Below are positions 10,524 through 20,316 of a DNA stretch of 64,000 bases, in pieces. The notes under the pieces were generated by a model that saw nothing but the letters and a program-made list of their open reading frames with translations, was not told where the DNA came from and did no database searches. The translations under genes were made by a program, and so were the position numbers. This DNA is from Chloroflexi bacterium AL-N1 (GTDB lineage Bacteria; Chloroflexota; Chloroflexia; Chloroflexales; Roseiflexaceae). Position 1 is the first letter of the stretch, and the number at the start of each line of letters is the position of its first letter. The stretch spans positions 310,001 to 374,000 of the forward strand of contig WYDT01000007.1 in the NCBI GenBank assembly GCA_013122435.1. The letters are read 5' to 3'.

Positions 10524-10982
10524 ATGACAACAACGAACGAACATATTGAACAGTCTGAACGTGTGATTGAATTGCGTCTTCCTAGTCGATTAGGCTATGA
10601 GAAAGTTGCTATTGATACAGCTGCTTCACTTGCGCGGCGCATGGGCTTTGTGGAGGAACGTATTGACGCGTTACGTACCGCTGTGGGTGAGGCTGTAACG
10701 AATGCGATTGAACATGGCAATGATAAAGATGCTGCCACCAAAGTGAATGTCATTCTCATGTTTCGTCCGGATGAACTGGTTGTGAGTGTTGCTGACCAGG
10801 GACGTAAGTATCTCAAAAAAGATGAGACAGTCACAGCCCCTTGTATTAAAGAAGCTTTGCAGAAGGCCGATAAGGGTGGTTGGGGTATCTGGCTCATTCG
10901 ATCTTTAATGGATGAAGTGGAATTTTCAACGGCACCGAGTGGTGGTAATCAAATTCGCATGGTTATACACCTTGAGCCATAG
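10524..10982 (+). CDS. RsbW-like ATP-binding anti-sigma regulatory protein
   Basis: A protein of 152 residues from the ATG at 10524; a start at 10476 is also open. It has a single GHKL/HATPase_c_2 domain typical of RsbW/SpoIIAB serine kinases that sequester a sigma factor or phosphorylate a STAS antagonist. The N-box (GEAVTNAIEHGN), the G1-type VADQGR and the G2 region GGWGIWLIRSLMDEV are all present. A shorter sibling lies 17 bases downstream and a STAS protein follows 300 bases later, which supports a partner-switching role. No sigma factor or PP2C phosphatase is in the immediate area, so partners are elsewhere. Confidence 0.88.
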   Translation: MTTTNEHIEQSERVIELRLPSRLGYEKVAIDTAASLARRMGFVEERIDALRTAVGEAVTNAIEHGNDKDAATKVNVILMFRPDELVVSVADQGRKYLKKDETVTAPCIKEALQKADKGGWGIWLIRSLMDEVEFSTAPSGGNQIRMVIHLEP

Positions 10983-10999
10983 AATGTTGTAAACATACC

Positions 11000-11455
11000 A
11001 TGATATGTTCGTCACAATCGCACATGGTAGAACTTTGTTTTCCCAGTACACTTGGTTGTGAAAAAATAGGGTTAGATGCTATCACCACATTTGCTTGTCG
11101 TTTCGGCTTCAGTGATGAACAGATTGCAAATTTCAAGACAGTATTGGGTGATGCGTGTGTGAATGTTATCGAACATGGTAATCAGTGTCAGACTGAGTTA
11201 CAGGTTCAAGTACATTATATGTGTGATGAGCAGCGGCTCTCAGTATATATCCACGATCAGGGTTTGAAAAAATGTCAAGTGTCTGGTCCACTTGTCCCTA
11301 TTGAACATAAGCTACGTGGATGTACTTCCCTACGCGATATGGGGCTTTCAATCATCGGTCAGTTAGTTGACGAAGTGGGGTTTGTAGAACTTATCGAGAA
11401 CGGAAATCGATTTCGATTTATCATATACCAACATCCAAAACACCTATCTTCCTGA
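11000..11455 (+). CDS. Second, diverged RsbW-like ATP-binding protein
   Basis: A 151-residue relative of the gene 17 bases upstream, so almost surely co-transcribed with it. The HATPase_c_2 outline is kept, but the motifs drift. The N-box is GDACVNVIEHGN, with Asp where the catalytic Glu sits. G1 is IHDQGLKK without its second glycine, and G2 is LRDMGLSIIGQLVDEV. ATP binding is plausible; kinase activity is doubtful given the missing Glu. It may work as a binding-only regulator or as a heterodimer partner of the first protein. Starting at 11000 gives a short leader before the conserved VELCFPSTLG strand. Confidence 0.8.
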   Translation: MICSSQSHMVELCFPSTLGCEKIGLDAITTFACRFGFSDEQIANFKTVLGDACVNVIEHGNQCQTELQVQVHYMCDEQRLSVYIHDQGLKKCQVSGPLVPIEHKLRGCTSLRDMGLSIIGQLVDEVGFVELIENGNRFRFIIYQHPKHLSS

Positions 11456-11535
11456 AAAGATTTTAGATGCTCATTACAAAATAGATATTGAACATTTTAT
11501 ATTTAGTTGAGCATGACAAGAGAGAAAACATAGCT

Positions 11536-11563
11536 CTGACGAAAAAGTAAGAGCAGTTATAAT
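11536..11563 (+). promoter_or_regulatory. Candidate sigma70-type promoter ahead of the STAS gene
   Basis: In the 303-bp gap between 11456 and 11758, a perfect TATAAT (11558-11563) follows CTGACG (11536-11541) with a 16-base spacer. It would give a leader of about 190 bases for the STAS gene. Nothing else was recognised in the gap. Confidence 0.4.
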
Positions 11564-11758
11564 AGAGTAAGTTGCATCAGCCTGACATTATCGTGTAACA
11601 TGTGTATTAGATGAAACCATATCAAATGTATAGAGCGAGTTATGTTTTTTACATTGATGATGCCAGATGATGCTATGTTCTCGCATTATACAGGGATTAT
11701 AACATTCTAAGGACGTACTATTCGAGGGAACTTCCAGCAAGAAGTTTGTAAGGAGCAC

Positions 11759-12133
11759 ATGACTATGATGTTGGAAGATGAGTTAAATGTTAGTATTCGA
11801 GAACGTGATGGTGTTGCAATTATCGATTTGATCGGCGATGTGACGACGTTTGCCGAAGAGAAAATCAATGGTGCTTATGCACAAATTACGCAACAAGGTA
11901 GTAAGAATATTCTTTTGAACTTCCGACAGAATGATTACATTAACAGTGCTGGTATTGCAATCCTCATCGGTATTTTAACTGAGGTGAATAGTCATGAGCA
12001 AAGATTAGCCTTCAGCGGTTTGTCGCAGCATTTTCAGAAGATCTTTCGTATGGTAGGGTTGGCACAGTATGCTGATATCTATCAAGATGAAGATGAAGCA
12101 ATTCAGGGTTTTACCGACACCAGTTTGAATTGA
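11759..12133 (+). CDS. STAS-domain anti-sigma factor antagonist
   Basis: A 124-residue SpoIIAA/RsbV-type protein. The central DYINSAGIAILIGI matches the segment around the phosphorylated serine of the family, with Ser at about position 62. Non-phosphorylated antagonists bind the RsbW-like kinase and release its target. AAGGAG just upstream serves the ATG at 11759 or the one at 11765. Together with the two ATPase genes upstream it forms a partner-switch module, although its own promoter suggests separate control. Confidence 0.88.
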   Translation: MTMMLEDELNVSIRERDGVAIIDLIGDVTTFAEEKINGAYAQITQQGSKNILLNFRQNDYINSAGIAILIGILTEVNSHEQRLAFSGLSQHFQKIFRMVGLAQYADIYQDEDEAIQGFTDTSLN

Positions 12134-12171
12134 AACTGCGGGGCCATTTTGCTTCCCGTGGTAAACTCTCC

Positions 12172-13224
12172 TTATTGAATGATGATCCCCGCTCCTTCTC
12201 GGACTTTTCCTATTTCCCAGAATGGCTCTTGTGCTGCATGGAGGTGTGCCTGAAACTGGGAGACACTAGCTGGTGGAACGGCGATCAGTAATCCCCCCGA
12301 TGTTTGTGGATCAAACAGAGTATATGTGTGAGCAACTTCAAGTGCCGTATCCAAAGAGACAAAACTGTTTGCAAGGAGATAGTCACGGTTGCGATTCAAG
12401 CCTCCTGGCAGAATTCCGTCACGTGCGTATGTGAGTGTTCCCGGTAATATAGGTACACGATCAAGGTCGATCACGAGTTGTACCTGGCTATTATGTGCGA
12501 GTTCATGGGCATGCCCAAGCAAACCATAACCAGTGATGTCTGTCATCCCACTAATTGCTACATTGCTCGCAATAGCTATTTCGGCTGCCTTGCGATTGAG
12601 GCGTAGCATGCTTGCAGTTGCCGCTGTCAAATGATCCTCTTCAACAACTCCTCGCTTGTGGGCAGTTGAGACAATACCCGTGCCCAGTGGTTTGGTGAGC
12701 AAGAGGTGATCCCCTGGTTGAGCATGTGCCTTCGTGAGAATCCGATCTGGATGTACCAGGCCAGTGACACAAAGACCATATTTGGGTTCTGCATCAACGG
12801 TGGTATGACCTCCTGCGATAACTGCCCCTGCCTCTGCGACCTTGTCCGCACCGCCTTGCAGAATAGCACTAATGATATGTGGGGGAAAGTTTTCCGGAAA
12901 GCCAGCAATCGCCAGCGCAAGAATCGGTTTACCACCCATTGCATATACATCACTCAAGGCATTTGCCGCTGCAATGGCACCAAAGGTGTACGGGTCATCC
13001 ACAATTGGGGGAAAGAAATCGACTGTTTGTACGAGCGCCTGATCGTCTGCAACACGATATACTGCTGCGTCATCACGTATGTCTAGTCCGATGAGCAGAT
13101 TTGGATGTGAGGGTAGCTTAAGTGAACGCAGCACCTGCGCCAGGGTTCCAGGACCCATTTTCGACGCTCAACCAGCGCATGAAGCCAATTCAGTTAAGCG
13201 TATCAGATCATCTCGGTCGTGCAT
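12172..13224 (-). CDS. selD: Selenide, water dikinase, a selenoprotein with UGA-encoded selenocysteine
   Basis: It makes selenophosphate from selenide and ATP for selenocysteine and selenouridine synthesis. A plain reading begins at 13158 (MGPGTLAQVL), which would lack the catalytic N-terminus. Upstream and in frame, 22 further codons run from an ATG at 13224. They encode LTELASCAG, then TGA at 13170-13168, then ASKMGPGTL. This matches the family pattern in which Cys or Sec sits shortly before the Lys of the active site, so I read TGA as Sec19. A TAA immediately precedes the ATG, fixing the N-terminus. The full length is about 350 residues, normal for SelD. The AIRS/PurM ATP-binding features (DIRDDAAVY, QTVDFFPPIVDDPYTFG, GGHT) are intact. 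The organism should therefore also carry selA, selB and tRNA-Sec, not seen here. Confidence 0.9.
13143..13170 (-). promoter_or_regulatory. UGA selenocysteine codon with candidate bacterial SECIS hairpin
   Basis: The UGA is at 13170-13168. Eleven bases downstream in the mRNA, GGGU (13156-13153) and ACCC (13146-13143) can pair around the loop CCUGGA. Its distance from the UGA fits bacterial SECIS elements, which lie inside the coding sequence within about 40 bases. The stem is short and I could not fold the longer context, so the hairpin is weaker evidence than the codon itself. Confidence 0.5.
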
Positions 13225-13353
13225 TTATCTGCCAGCCTTAACATATTATGGAGCGGTTCCATTTTGTAGAAAATATATGTTTCATTATTATACAGCAAAT
13301 GATTGTGATAGTATAATTAGGAGAGCAACTATGTTGGTAAAGGATTGAATTCC

Positions 13354-13770
13354 ATGTTTATTGTCATCTTCCTCGTCTGTGCCATGATTATTATCATCGT
13401 TATCTATGCATTATGGCGTTATTGGGAAGATCTGGTGAATATCTCACCGGAAGAGGAGGCCTATGACAAGGATGTCGCGTTGCTCAATGAACGACAAGCC
13501 AACCGTATGAGCGATGCGCGATTAACACGCCCCGCATCTGAGGATGAGGCATGGGATGTGATGATCAGACGTGGGATGCGGTTATCAAAACAGCGCGATC
13601 AATCAACGGAGAGAGACCAAAAGCCTACACGTGACCGCAAGCGTCAGCCCCAACCTACACGCGACCACTCGCTGGAGGAACCACATCCACGTGAGACACT
13701 GCGTACACGCGATCGCATACGTGAGACACCACGTACACGTGAGACACGCCGTATGCCGCGGCGTTGGTAG
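13354..13770 (+). CDS. Single-pass membrane protein with an Arg/Pro-rich repetitive tail
   Basis: About 138 residues from the ATG at 13354, which has AAAGGA ten bases upstream; a TTG at 13345 is less likely. Residues 1-22 form one very hydrophobic helix (MFIVIFLVCAMIIIIVIYAL). The second half is strongly basic and built of loose repeats such as TRDR, RETLRTRD and RETPRTRE, so it is probably disordered and cytoplasmic. No enzymatic motif is present. Such tails often bind nucleic acid, acidic lipids or other proteins; the role here is unknown. Confidence 0.65.
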   Translation: MFIVIFLVCAMIIIIVIYALWRYWEDLVNISPEEEAYDKDVALLNERQANRMSDARLTRPASEDEAWDVMIRRGMRLSKQRDQSTERDQKPTRDRKRQPQPTRDHSLEEPHPRETLRTRDRIRETPRTRETRRMPRRW

Positions 13771-13777
13771 TTTATTA

Positions 13778-14437
13778 CTACCAGCCCTGTGCTAGTTCTT
13801 CCAGTCCTGAGCGATTCACCAGTGTGATAGTGGAGCGATCAATTTCTAACAGTCGCGCTGCCCGAAATTGGTTGATAACCTTGGTAACTGTTTCGCGGTA
13901 CGCATTAATCATTTCGGCAAGCTGCCGATGACTACGACGGGGGAATTGTTCAACATGTTCGCCATCACGGTTTTGTGCCATATCGAGCAGTAATGAGGCC
14001 AGCCGTGCTGGTACTGATTTGAAAGCTACTTCGTCGATTTGATGACTTACCCGCAGACGATACTCACCTAACTCTTCCAGTAACTTGAGTGCAAGAGTCC
14101 CATCCTGCGACATCATCGTGAGCATGTCTGCACGTTGTATGCGGTAGAAGCGCACAGCTGTTAATGTTTCTGCGAATGAGTCATAGAGGCCCTCACCTGT
14201 CATGGTAATGTGCCCAAAAAGATGGCCTGGTTCTACTACATGGAGCATGAGGGTACGTTTCTCCGAGGCCAGGAGATGGAGGCCAACCTGTCCGTGTGTC
14301 ACGACGAAGAGATCCTGCGACGGTTGATCAGGGGTGTAGATCGTCTTTCCACGTGACAAATCTTCTGCAACAATGTCTTGAGTCAGACATTTCCATATGC
14401 CAAAAGACTCTTTAACCCGATCGTTCCGACGTGGCAT
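13778..14437 (-). CDS. Crp/Fnr-family transcription regulator
   Basis: A 219-residue regulator with an N-terminal cyclic-nucleotide-binding-like beta-roll (about residues 28-115, DLFVVTHGQVGLHLL… and PGHLFGH) and a C-terminal Crp winged helix (SHRQLAEMINAYRETVTKVINQFRAARLLEI). The recognition helix carries the RETVTK pattern of the family. No Fnr-type cysteine cluster is present, so it is not an iron-sulphur sensor. The classic cAMP-contact residues are not obvious either. I choose the ATG at 14437, eight bases after GGAGG; a GTG at 14443 sits too close to it. The target genes are unknown. It is divergent from the glycosyltransferase at 14.6 kb, a possible target. Confidence 0.88.
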   Translation of the reverse strand: MPRRNDRVKESFGIWKCLTQDIVAEDLSRGKTIYTPDQPSQDLFVVTHGQVGLHLLASEKRTLMLHVVEPGHLFGHITMTGEGLYDSFAETLTAVRFYRIQRADMLTMMSQDGTLALKLLEELGEYRLRVSHQIDEVAFKSVPARLASLLLDMAQNRDGEHVEQFPRRSHRQLAEMINAYRETVTKVINQFRAARLLEIDRSTITLVNRSGLEELAQGW

Positions 14438-14615
14438 ATGCACAACCTCCGTACCTATTTTAATACTATCTGAATTGTAACACAGGATACTCCATTTTGT
14501 GTAACCTATATTACAACAGATTTCGTATGGATTCTTTGTAACTTTTGTATTCCGTTATACGTCTCTTTATAGGATATTCAATCGGCTGAGTGTTTTTGAT
14601 ATAAGTGGTCTATCA

Positions 14616-16664
14616 ATGAATAAGACGGTAGGTATAGACTCAGAGCAGCAATGGTCCCGTTGGTGGATTCTTTTGAGTTACATCGTCGTTGGTGTGACTG
14701 CGTTATGGCTGCGTGTTACCGACCTGGGTCTTTTTATTAGTGGTGATGAGGCCAACTTTTGGATTCGTCGCTCTGAAGTTTTTTGGGCTGCACTACGTTC
14801 GGGTGATTATGGCGCGACAGCGCTGACAGAACATCCTGGAGTAACTACGATGTGGCTGGGAAGTTTGAGTATCTAGCTTCAGGATGCTTTTTCCGATAGT
14901 GGCCTCGTTGTAGCTCATTCTTTTGCGACATATCTTGGATTCGTACGATTGCCAGTAGCTATTGTGCATGTTGTGGGGATAGTTTTTGGTTATTGGTTGT
15001 TGCGGCGTCTTTTTCCTGCAACTATCGCTCTGCTTGCTGCGTTACTATGGGCCAGTGATCCGTTCGTTGTTGCATTTAGCCGTTTTCTCCATGTCGATGG
15101 ATTGATGGCCACATTCGCTACCCTTAGTTTTCTTCTAGCCTGTTATTACTGGTATCACAAAACACATCTTGTGGCGTTGATTGCATCGGGCGTGTGTGCC
15201 GGGCTGGCGATCCTCAGTAAATCACCGGCGCTCATTCTTGTGCCAACAGTTTTTAGTGTGGCCTATTTTTCTCATGCATTGCAACAACAGCCATCCCAGT
15301 ATACCCTGAAATATCTGCTACAACAAGGCCGTACTACCTTCCCCTCGGTTATGCTTTGGGGGGTTGTGTGTGGAGTGACGATTGTAGCATTATGGCCTGC
15401 TCTGTGGGTTGAGCCCTTGCGTGTCTATGAGCTGTTCCGTGCTGGGGTGGTGGTAGAAGGTGGCGAACCTCATGATTTAGGCAACTTCTTTCTTGGTCGT
15501 GCAGATGATGCGCCTGGCCCTCTCTACTATCCTATGGCGTTAATACTACGTTCAACACCTATTACATTCTTTGGTGTTTTGCTATTACCTTTTGTATTTC
15601 ACATCATACCGCGCCCTTCCCGTCAGCATGGGTATTCGTTGATTGGTTTCATCTTTCTCTTTGTAGTTGCGATGAGTATCTTTCCGAAGAAGTTTGATCG
15701 TTATCTTGTACCGGTGTTCCCTATGATCGACATTATGGCAGCCGTTGGTTTAGTAGGGGGAATACAATTCGCGGTGCGGATAATGAGAGTAGGATGGCAA
15801 TCAAAATGGGCAACAGGCGCATTGAGTATCGTCGGCATACTAGCGTTCGCAAATGCGTTGTTTTGGCATCCTTATGGCATTGCTGCATTTAACCAGCTTT
15901 TGGGAGGGACTGCGACAGGTGCGCGGACATTTCAAGTGGGTTGGGGAGAGGGATATGAACAGGTTGCGGCGTGGCTCAATGAACAGCCTGATATTACGGG
16001 AGTCCTCACAGTAAGTAGTATGCGCTCGTCTCTCCAACCATTCCTACGTGAAGGAGCACAGACTGCTGGGCCAGAGAATATGCAGCTTCCCGATGCTTCA
16101 GGTTATGTGGTGGTCTATTTGCGACAAGTGCAACGTGGACAACTATCAGCCCCGTTTAACCAGTTTTATCAGCGGGCTCGTCCTTTACACACGGTCACGA
16201 TCCATGGTGTTGAATATGCCTGGATTTATCAGGCACCACCTGATGTGGCACAGTCGCACTATGCCGATTTTGGTGACAACATACGTTTGCTTGGTTATGA
16301 GCAACAAGATGACCTGAACGACGGGATTCAGGACACATCTTTTGACCTCACCTTATTTTGGGAGGCACAGAGACCCCCTTCACAGGATTATATGTTGTTC
16401 GCACATCTTATCGGTCCTGATGGTCAACGACGGGCACAGGTTGATTTACCCTACCCCAAAGATATCTGGCAAGCACGTCCGTATGTCGAAATACCGTTTT
16501 CATTACAACTCCCTACCAACTTACAGTCCGGAAATTACCAACTTGTGATTGGTTTATATGATCAAAATAATGGTGAGCGTCTGCCAATAAAAGCTGAGAC
16601 AGCCGCAGCGCCTGAACTTGCAGGCCCGCATGCGTTTCGTCTTACAAATCTTCGTATTGAATAA
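14616..16664 (+). pseudogene. GT39/PMT-like membrane glycosyltransferase interrupted by an amber codon
   Basis: One frame runs through the whole 682-codon region except for a TAG at 14874-14876. The N-terminal piece has the first helix and the GT-C catalytic-loop acidic motif (ISGDEANFW), then HPGVTTMWLGSLSI. The rest resumes at once with LQDAF and about ten more helices (to residue 440), then a soluble beta-rich C-terminal domain. Family members transfer mannose or other sugars from a polyprenyl phosphate on the outer face of the membrane. The codon at the stop probably encoded Trp (TGG) or Gln. A downstream ATG at 14949 would make a product lacking the catalytic loop, so a single nonsense change disables the gene unless the base is miscalled. 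Confidence 0.82.
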
Positions 16665-16677
16665 CCATAAGGACTGA

Positions 16678-19512
16678 TTACCCGGTATTTTTGAGCCCAG
16701 CAGCAATGCCATTAATACTCAACAGAATCGCATTTTCCAAAGCTGTGTGATCAGATCGCTCAGGATCGGCTCGTAAACGCTGTAAAAGTTCGATTTGAAT
16801 GTAACTCAATGGGTCAACATACGGGTTGCGCCGGTTAATAGATGTTTGCAATACCGGGGCAACATCAAGGAGTTGTTCAATCTGAGCAACCTGGCATACC
16901 ATTTGTGTCGTACGTTCGTGTTCATTGCGGATGATCTCAAAAATGGTCTGTGCCATTGCTTGATCTGGAACAAGCTCAGCATATCGTTGAGCGATTTGCA
17001 TATCTGCTTTGCCAAGAATCATCTGAGCATTATCAACAATCATACGGAAGAATGGCCAGTGCGTGTACATTTCTTGGAGCAGTTCGAGTCGTGCTTGTGG
17101 TGTCGCTCCTGTCGAGATCGGTTGTGTTCCTGTGATAAATGTTTCCAATGCATAGCCTACACCATACCACCCAGGTATGGTGTGTCGGCTTTGCATCCAG
17201 CTAAAGACCCAGGGAATAGCCCGCAGGTCTTCGATGCGATTGCTGTTTTTACGGCTGGCAGGGCGGCTCCCAATATTAAGTCGACTAATTTCTGCAATGG
17301 GGGTTGCCGTACGGAAGTAGTGCAGAAAGTCGGGATTTTCATACACCAAACTGCGATAATATTGGCGCGCAATGGCGGCGAGTTCTTCTAAAACCTGTAC
17401 CCATTCTGGCAATGGTTCTTCCTGAAGTGTAAAACCAACCCGTAGTACGGCATTGACAATTTGTTCTACATGGCGATGTGCCAGTTCCGGCAGTCCGTAG
17501 CGGTCTGATATGACTTCGCCCTGCTCAGTGATTTTGATTTGTGAACCGACGCTTCCTGGTGGTTGTGAAAGAATAGCATTGTTGGCTGGACCACCCCCAC
17601 GACCAATCGCACCCCCACGTCCGTGAAACAAGCGGAGCTGAATGTTGTGCTTTCTTGTCAGGTCACGGAGCGAACGCTGAGCCTGGTAGAGGGCCCAGTT
17701 TGCTGCAAGAAACCCGCCATCTTTATTACTGTCCGAATAACCAATCATGATCTCCTGCAAATCACCGCGCATACGCAGATGCTCACGATATACCGAGATA
17801 TGCAAGCATTGTTCAACGATAGTCGCAGCGGCGGCAAGATCGGCACCGGTCTCAAAAAGTGGCACAACATGTAAGCGACTTATGGCTTTGTGTGGTTGAT
17901 AAAGACCAACTTCTTTTGCAAAAATGAGTACTTCAAGTATATCGCTGACGCCAGTGGCCATGCTGATGATGTAGGTGTGAATAGCATCAGGACTCAACTG
18001 GTCGAGAATAGCAGCGATGGTACGAAAGGTTTCAATCGTCTCAACGGTTTCTGCACTGTAGGATAGATGGGTCGGAATAATGGGGCGTGGGTCCACTGCC
18101 TCGCGGGTGAGTAGTTCCACACGTTGTGGCTCAGCAAGGGCGAGGTAATCGTTGCAAATGCCTGCGATGTCCAGAACTTCGGCGATGGCTGTGGCATGTC
18201 GTTCACTATGTTGGCGAATGTCGAGTGTGGCCATGTGCAGGCCAAAAACCTCAATCTGTCGTACCCAATCTCGTAGGGTACCGTTGGCGACGGCAGCACC
18301 TGCATGGCTACAGAGACTTTCTTCCATAAGTTGCACATCATGAAGCAAATCTGCTGCAGTATGATACAAAAAACCTGATGGATACTGAGCATTCCAATTG
18401 TGGATTAACCAATTGGGAGTGTGTTGCGTGGTATGTTCGAGCGTTCGCAGCAGTTTTTCGCGCATATAGGTACACTTCTGACGGTAGGGTTCATGAGGAT
18501 TGCGATGTGCCAGTAGGTGTGCAGTGCGAGGAAAAATGATGGCGTCATTGTGCAGTGATTGCTGCAATGCTGCGCTGATGCTGATATAGTGTGTAGACTG
18601 ACTCAGACGATGACTCAATGCTTCGACCGTTTGAATATGATGCTGAATGGCTGCGATACGTAATTGGCGCGCGGTTTCCACGGTGACATCAGGGGTTACG
18701 TTGGGATTCCCGTCGCGGTCGCCTCCCATCCATGAACCAAAGCGCAGGAGGGGGGGGAGGTGCCAGGTGTGTTCTGGATAAGATGTGGTGAGTGCTTCCT
18801 CTAGTTCACGATATAATCGTGGCACAAGTTCCATGAAAGATGTCTCGAAGTAGTACAGGCCGTTCTTCACTTCATCGAGTACAGTTGGTTTGATAATTCG
18901 TACGTCATCACTTTGCCAAAGACCCACGATCTCGGCCATAATCAAATCAGTCAGCCGTTGTCGTTCGGTCGGAAGTATGGATGGGGTGTGTTGCTGATTG
19001 GAAGCTTTAGCAATAGAGTGTAATTTTTCGAGCGTGGTACGACGTTTTGCCTCGGTTGGGTGTGCTGTGAACACCGGCTGAATCAGGGCTACGTTGAGCC
19101 ACTGTTGCAGGTCGTGGGCACTTACCTTGCTATGACGGAGTTCGGCAATAGCGGCTCCTATCGATTCGCTCTGTGGATGTTCTGGTGATTGAAGTGTGCG
19201 TTCGCGTAATACCCAGATACGCTGCAGTTGTTCGGCAAGGTTCACAAGCGCGAAATAGATACTAAAAGATTTAATGAGTACCGATGCCTCACCCGTCGTG
19301 AGTTTCGCAGTAATGGATTGTATTTCTGTGAGCAGTTCTGCCTGTCCGGTTGATCGAAGTTCTTTGGCGAGTAACCGTATATGTTCTTCCAGATCAAATA
19401 GTTCATCACCTGCCTGTTCCCGAATAACATCGCCTAATAAATGCCCCAGAAAGTGAATCGTTGATGAGATACGACTGCGACCATTCGATTCCTCGTTGTG
19501 TGTTGTGACCAT
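16678..19512 (-). CDS. ppc: Phosphoenolpyruvate carboxylase
   Basis: At 944 residues it has the normal bacterial length. It carboxylates PEP with bicarbonate to oxaloacetate, refilling the TCA cycle. Family landmarks are complete: His151 in PVFTAHPTEAKRRTT, GGDRDGNPNVTPDVT, YSDSNKDGGFLAANW, and FHGRGGAIGRGGGPANNAI with the catalytic Arg/Gly loop. The C-terminus ends in KNTG, where the conserved Asn-Thr-Gly contributes to the active site. It ends 13 bases from the convergent glycosyltransferase stop and appears monocistronic. Activity is usually tuned by acetyl-CoA and aspartate, which the sequence does not contradict. Confidence 0.97.
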   Translation of the reverse strand: MVTTHNEESNGRSRISSTIHFLGHLLGDVIREQAGDELFDLEEHIRLLAKELRSTGQAELLTEIQSITAKLTTGEASVLIKSFSIYFALVNLAEQLQRIWVLRERTLQSPEHPQSESIGAAIAELRHSKVSAHDLQQWLNVALIQPVFTAHPTEAKRRTTLEKLHSIAKASNQQHTPSILPTERQRLTDLIMAEIVGLWQSDDVRIIKPTVLDEVKNGLYYFETSFMELVPRLYRELEEALTTSYPEHTWHLPPLLRFGSWMGGDRDGNPNVTPDVTVETARQLRIAAIQHHIQTVEALSHRLSQSTHYISISAALQQSLHNDAIIFPRTAHLLAHRNPHEPYRQKCTYMREKLLRTLEHTTQHTPNWLIHNWNAQYPSGFLYHTAADLLHDVQLMEESLCSHAGAAVANGTLRDWVRQIEVFGLHMATLDIRQHSERHATAIAEVLDIAGICNDYLALAEPQRVELLTREAVDPRPIIPTHLSYSAETVETIETFRTIAAILDQLSPDAIHTYIISMATGVSDILEVLIFAKEVGLYQPHKAISRLHVVPLFETGADLAAAATIVEQCLHISVYREHLRMRGDLQEIMIGYSDSNKDGGFLAANWALYQAQRSLRDLTRKHNIQLRLFHGRGGAIGRGGGPANNAILSQPPGSVGSQIKITEQGEVISDRYGLPELAHRHVEQIVNAVLRVGFTLQEEPLPEWVQVLEELAAIARQYYRSLVYENPDFLHYFRTATPIAEISRLNIGSRPASRKNSNRIEDLRAIPWVFSWMQSRHTIPGWYGVGYALETFITGTQPISTGATPQARLELLQEMYTHWPFFRMIVDNAQMILGKADMQIAQRYAELVPDQAMAQTIFEIIRNEHERTTQMVCQVAQIEQLLDVAPVLQTSINRRNPYVDPLSYIQIELLQRLRADPERSDHTALENAILLSINGIAAGLKNTG

Positions 19513-19600
19513 GCCACGCTCCGTGCACCTTGTATATTACGGTTGTCTCTAGGTGTAATGGTACCGAACAATACATTTACACGCAACAACGCATGGTGCA

Positions 19601-20029
19601 TTACACGTCCTTCGATGATCGCTTATGTCGATCACGTGTGTCGAGATCGGAAAGCTGAATAAGCAATGCATCAATCGAAATCTGTACTTCGAGTAGCGAG
19701 AGCGCCAGTGATATCAACAGCAAAATAAGGCTCCCGCCAAAGAACCATGTGGCAATTGCTCTGTCCCCGGCAAACAGCATAAACATACATAGCACACAAC
19801 CAAAAAAGCTGGCAACCCCACAAATCTGCATGTATTTGATGATCCTGATTCGATAACGTAAATTCTTCAGTTGTCGCATAATGCGAGGTTCAGGCTGGGT
19901 TTGATAGGTCTGATAGAGATTACGCATCAGTGTTGCAAGGGCGAGAAAACGATTGGTATAGGCGAGTAAAAGTAGTGAAATGGCGGGAAACAAAAGTGCA
20001 GGAGTAGTAAGGTCAAGTTCCATGGGCAT
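19601..20029 (-). CDS. DUF2721 membrane protein
   Basis: About 142 residues from the Met at 20029; a longer start at 20083 is open but unlike the family. It opens with TTPALLFPAISLLLLAYTNRFLALATLMRNL, paraphrasing the highly conserved first helix of DUF2721 proteins. Two more helices follow (about 80-100 and 105-130), then a charged tail. The function of the family is unknown. It lies behind PEP carboxylase on the same strand with a 90-base gap. Confidence 0.8.
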   Translation of the reverse strand: MPMELDLTTPALLFPAISLLLLAYTNRFLALATLMRNLYQTYQTQPEPRIMRQLKNLRYRIRIIKYMQICGVASFFGCVLCMFMLFAGDRAIATWFFGGSLILLLISLALSLLEVQISIDALLIQLSDLDTRDRHKRSSKDV

Positions 20030-20155
20030 CCGTCTCTGTACATAGGCAACATATTCTATATTGTAATGTGGATGATACCACACACAACGCCAATCTATGC
20101 GAGTACCTATTACGGGATTATTGGATATATCTTAAAATCATTTTGAAACACCTAT

Positions 20156-20183
20156 TTGTTTTTTACTATTATTTATGTATAAT
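20156..20183 (+). promoter_or_regulatory. Candidate promoter of the secreted protease
   Basis: A perfect TATAAT (20178-20183) follows TTGTTT (20156-20161) with a 16-base spacer in a very AT-rich stretch. It implies a leader of about 125 bases before the protease ATG. The -35 matches the consensus only in TTG. Confidence 0.45.
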
Positions 20184-20316
20184 GCTTATATATTTTTTTG
20201 ATTTAATGTAAGGAGGGTTTTGGTTAAGTGTTTTTGTCGTAGTCTTCCATCGCAAAGGAAGAAGCTTTGGTGAAGTTGTCCTTCGAATCACGTAATGTAC
20301 ACAAAGGAGTGATTGC

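Noticed and set aside
14874-14876. TAG as a recoded amber (pyrrolysine or suppressor) in the GT39-like gene, with similar TAGs in the BTAD and MerR genes
   Set aside because: The sites fit single transitions from Gln or Trp codons, two of the three genes carry further lesions, and nothing indicates a suppressor tRNA. Ordinary nonsense mutation is simpler.
20220-20273. TTG-started 17-codon leader peptide after AGGAGGG upstream of the protease
   Set aside because: The gap to the start is very short, the start codon is weak and no regulatory codon run is visible. Kept only as a note.
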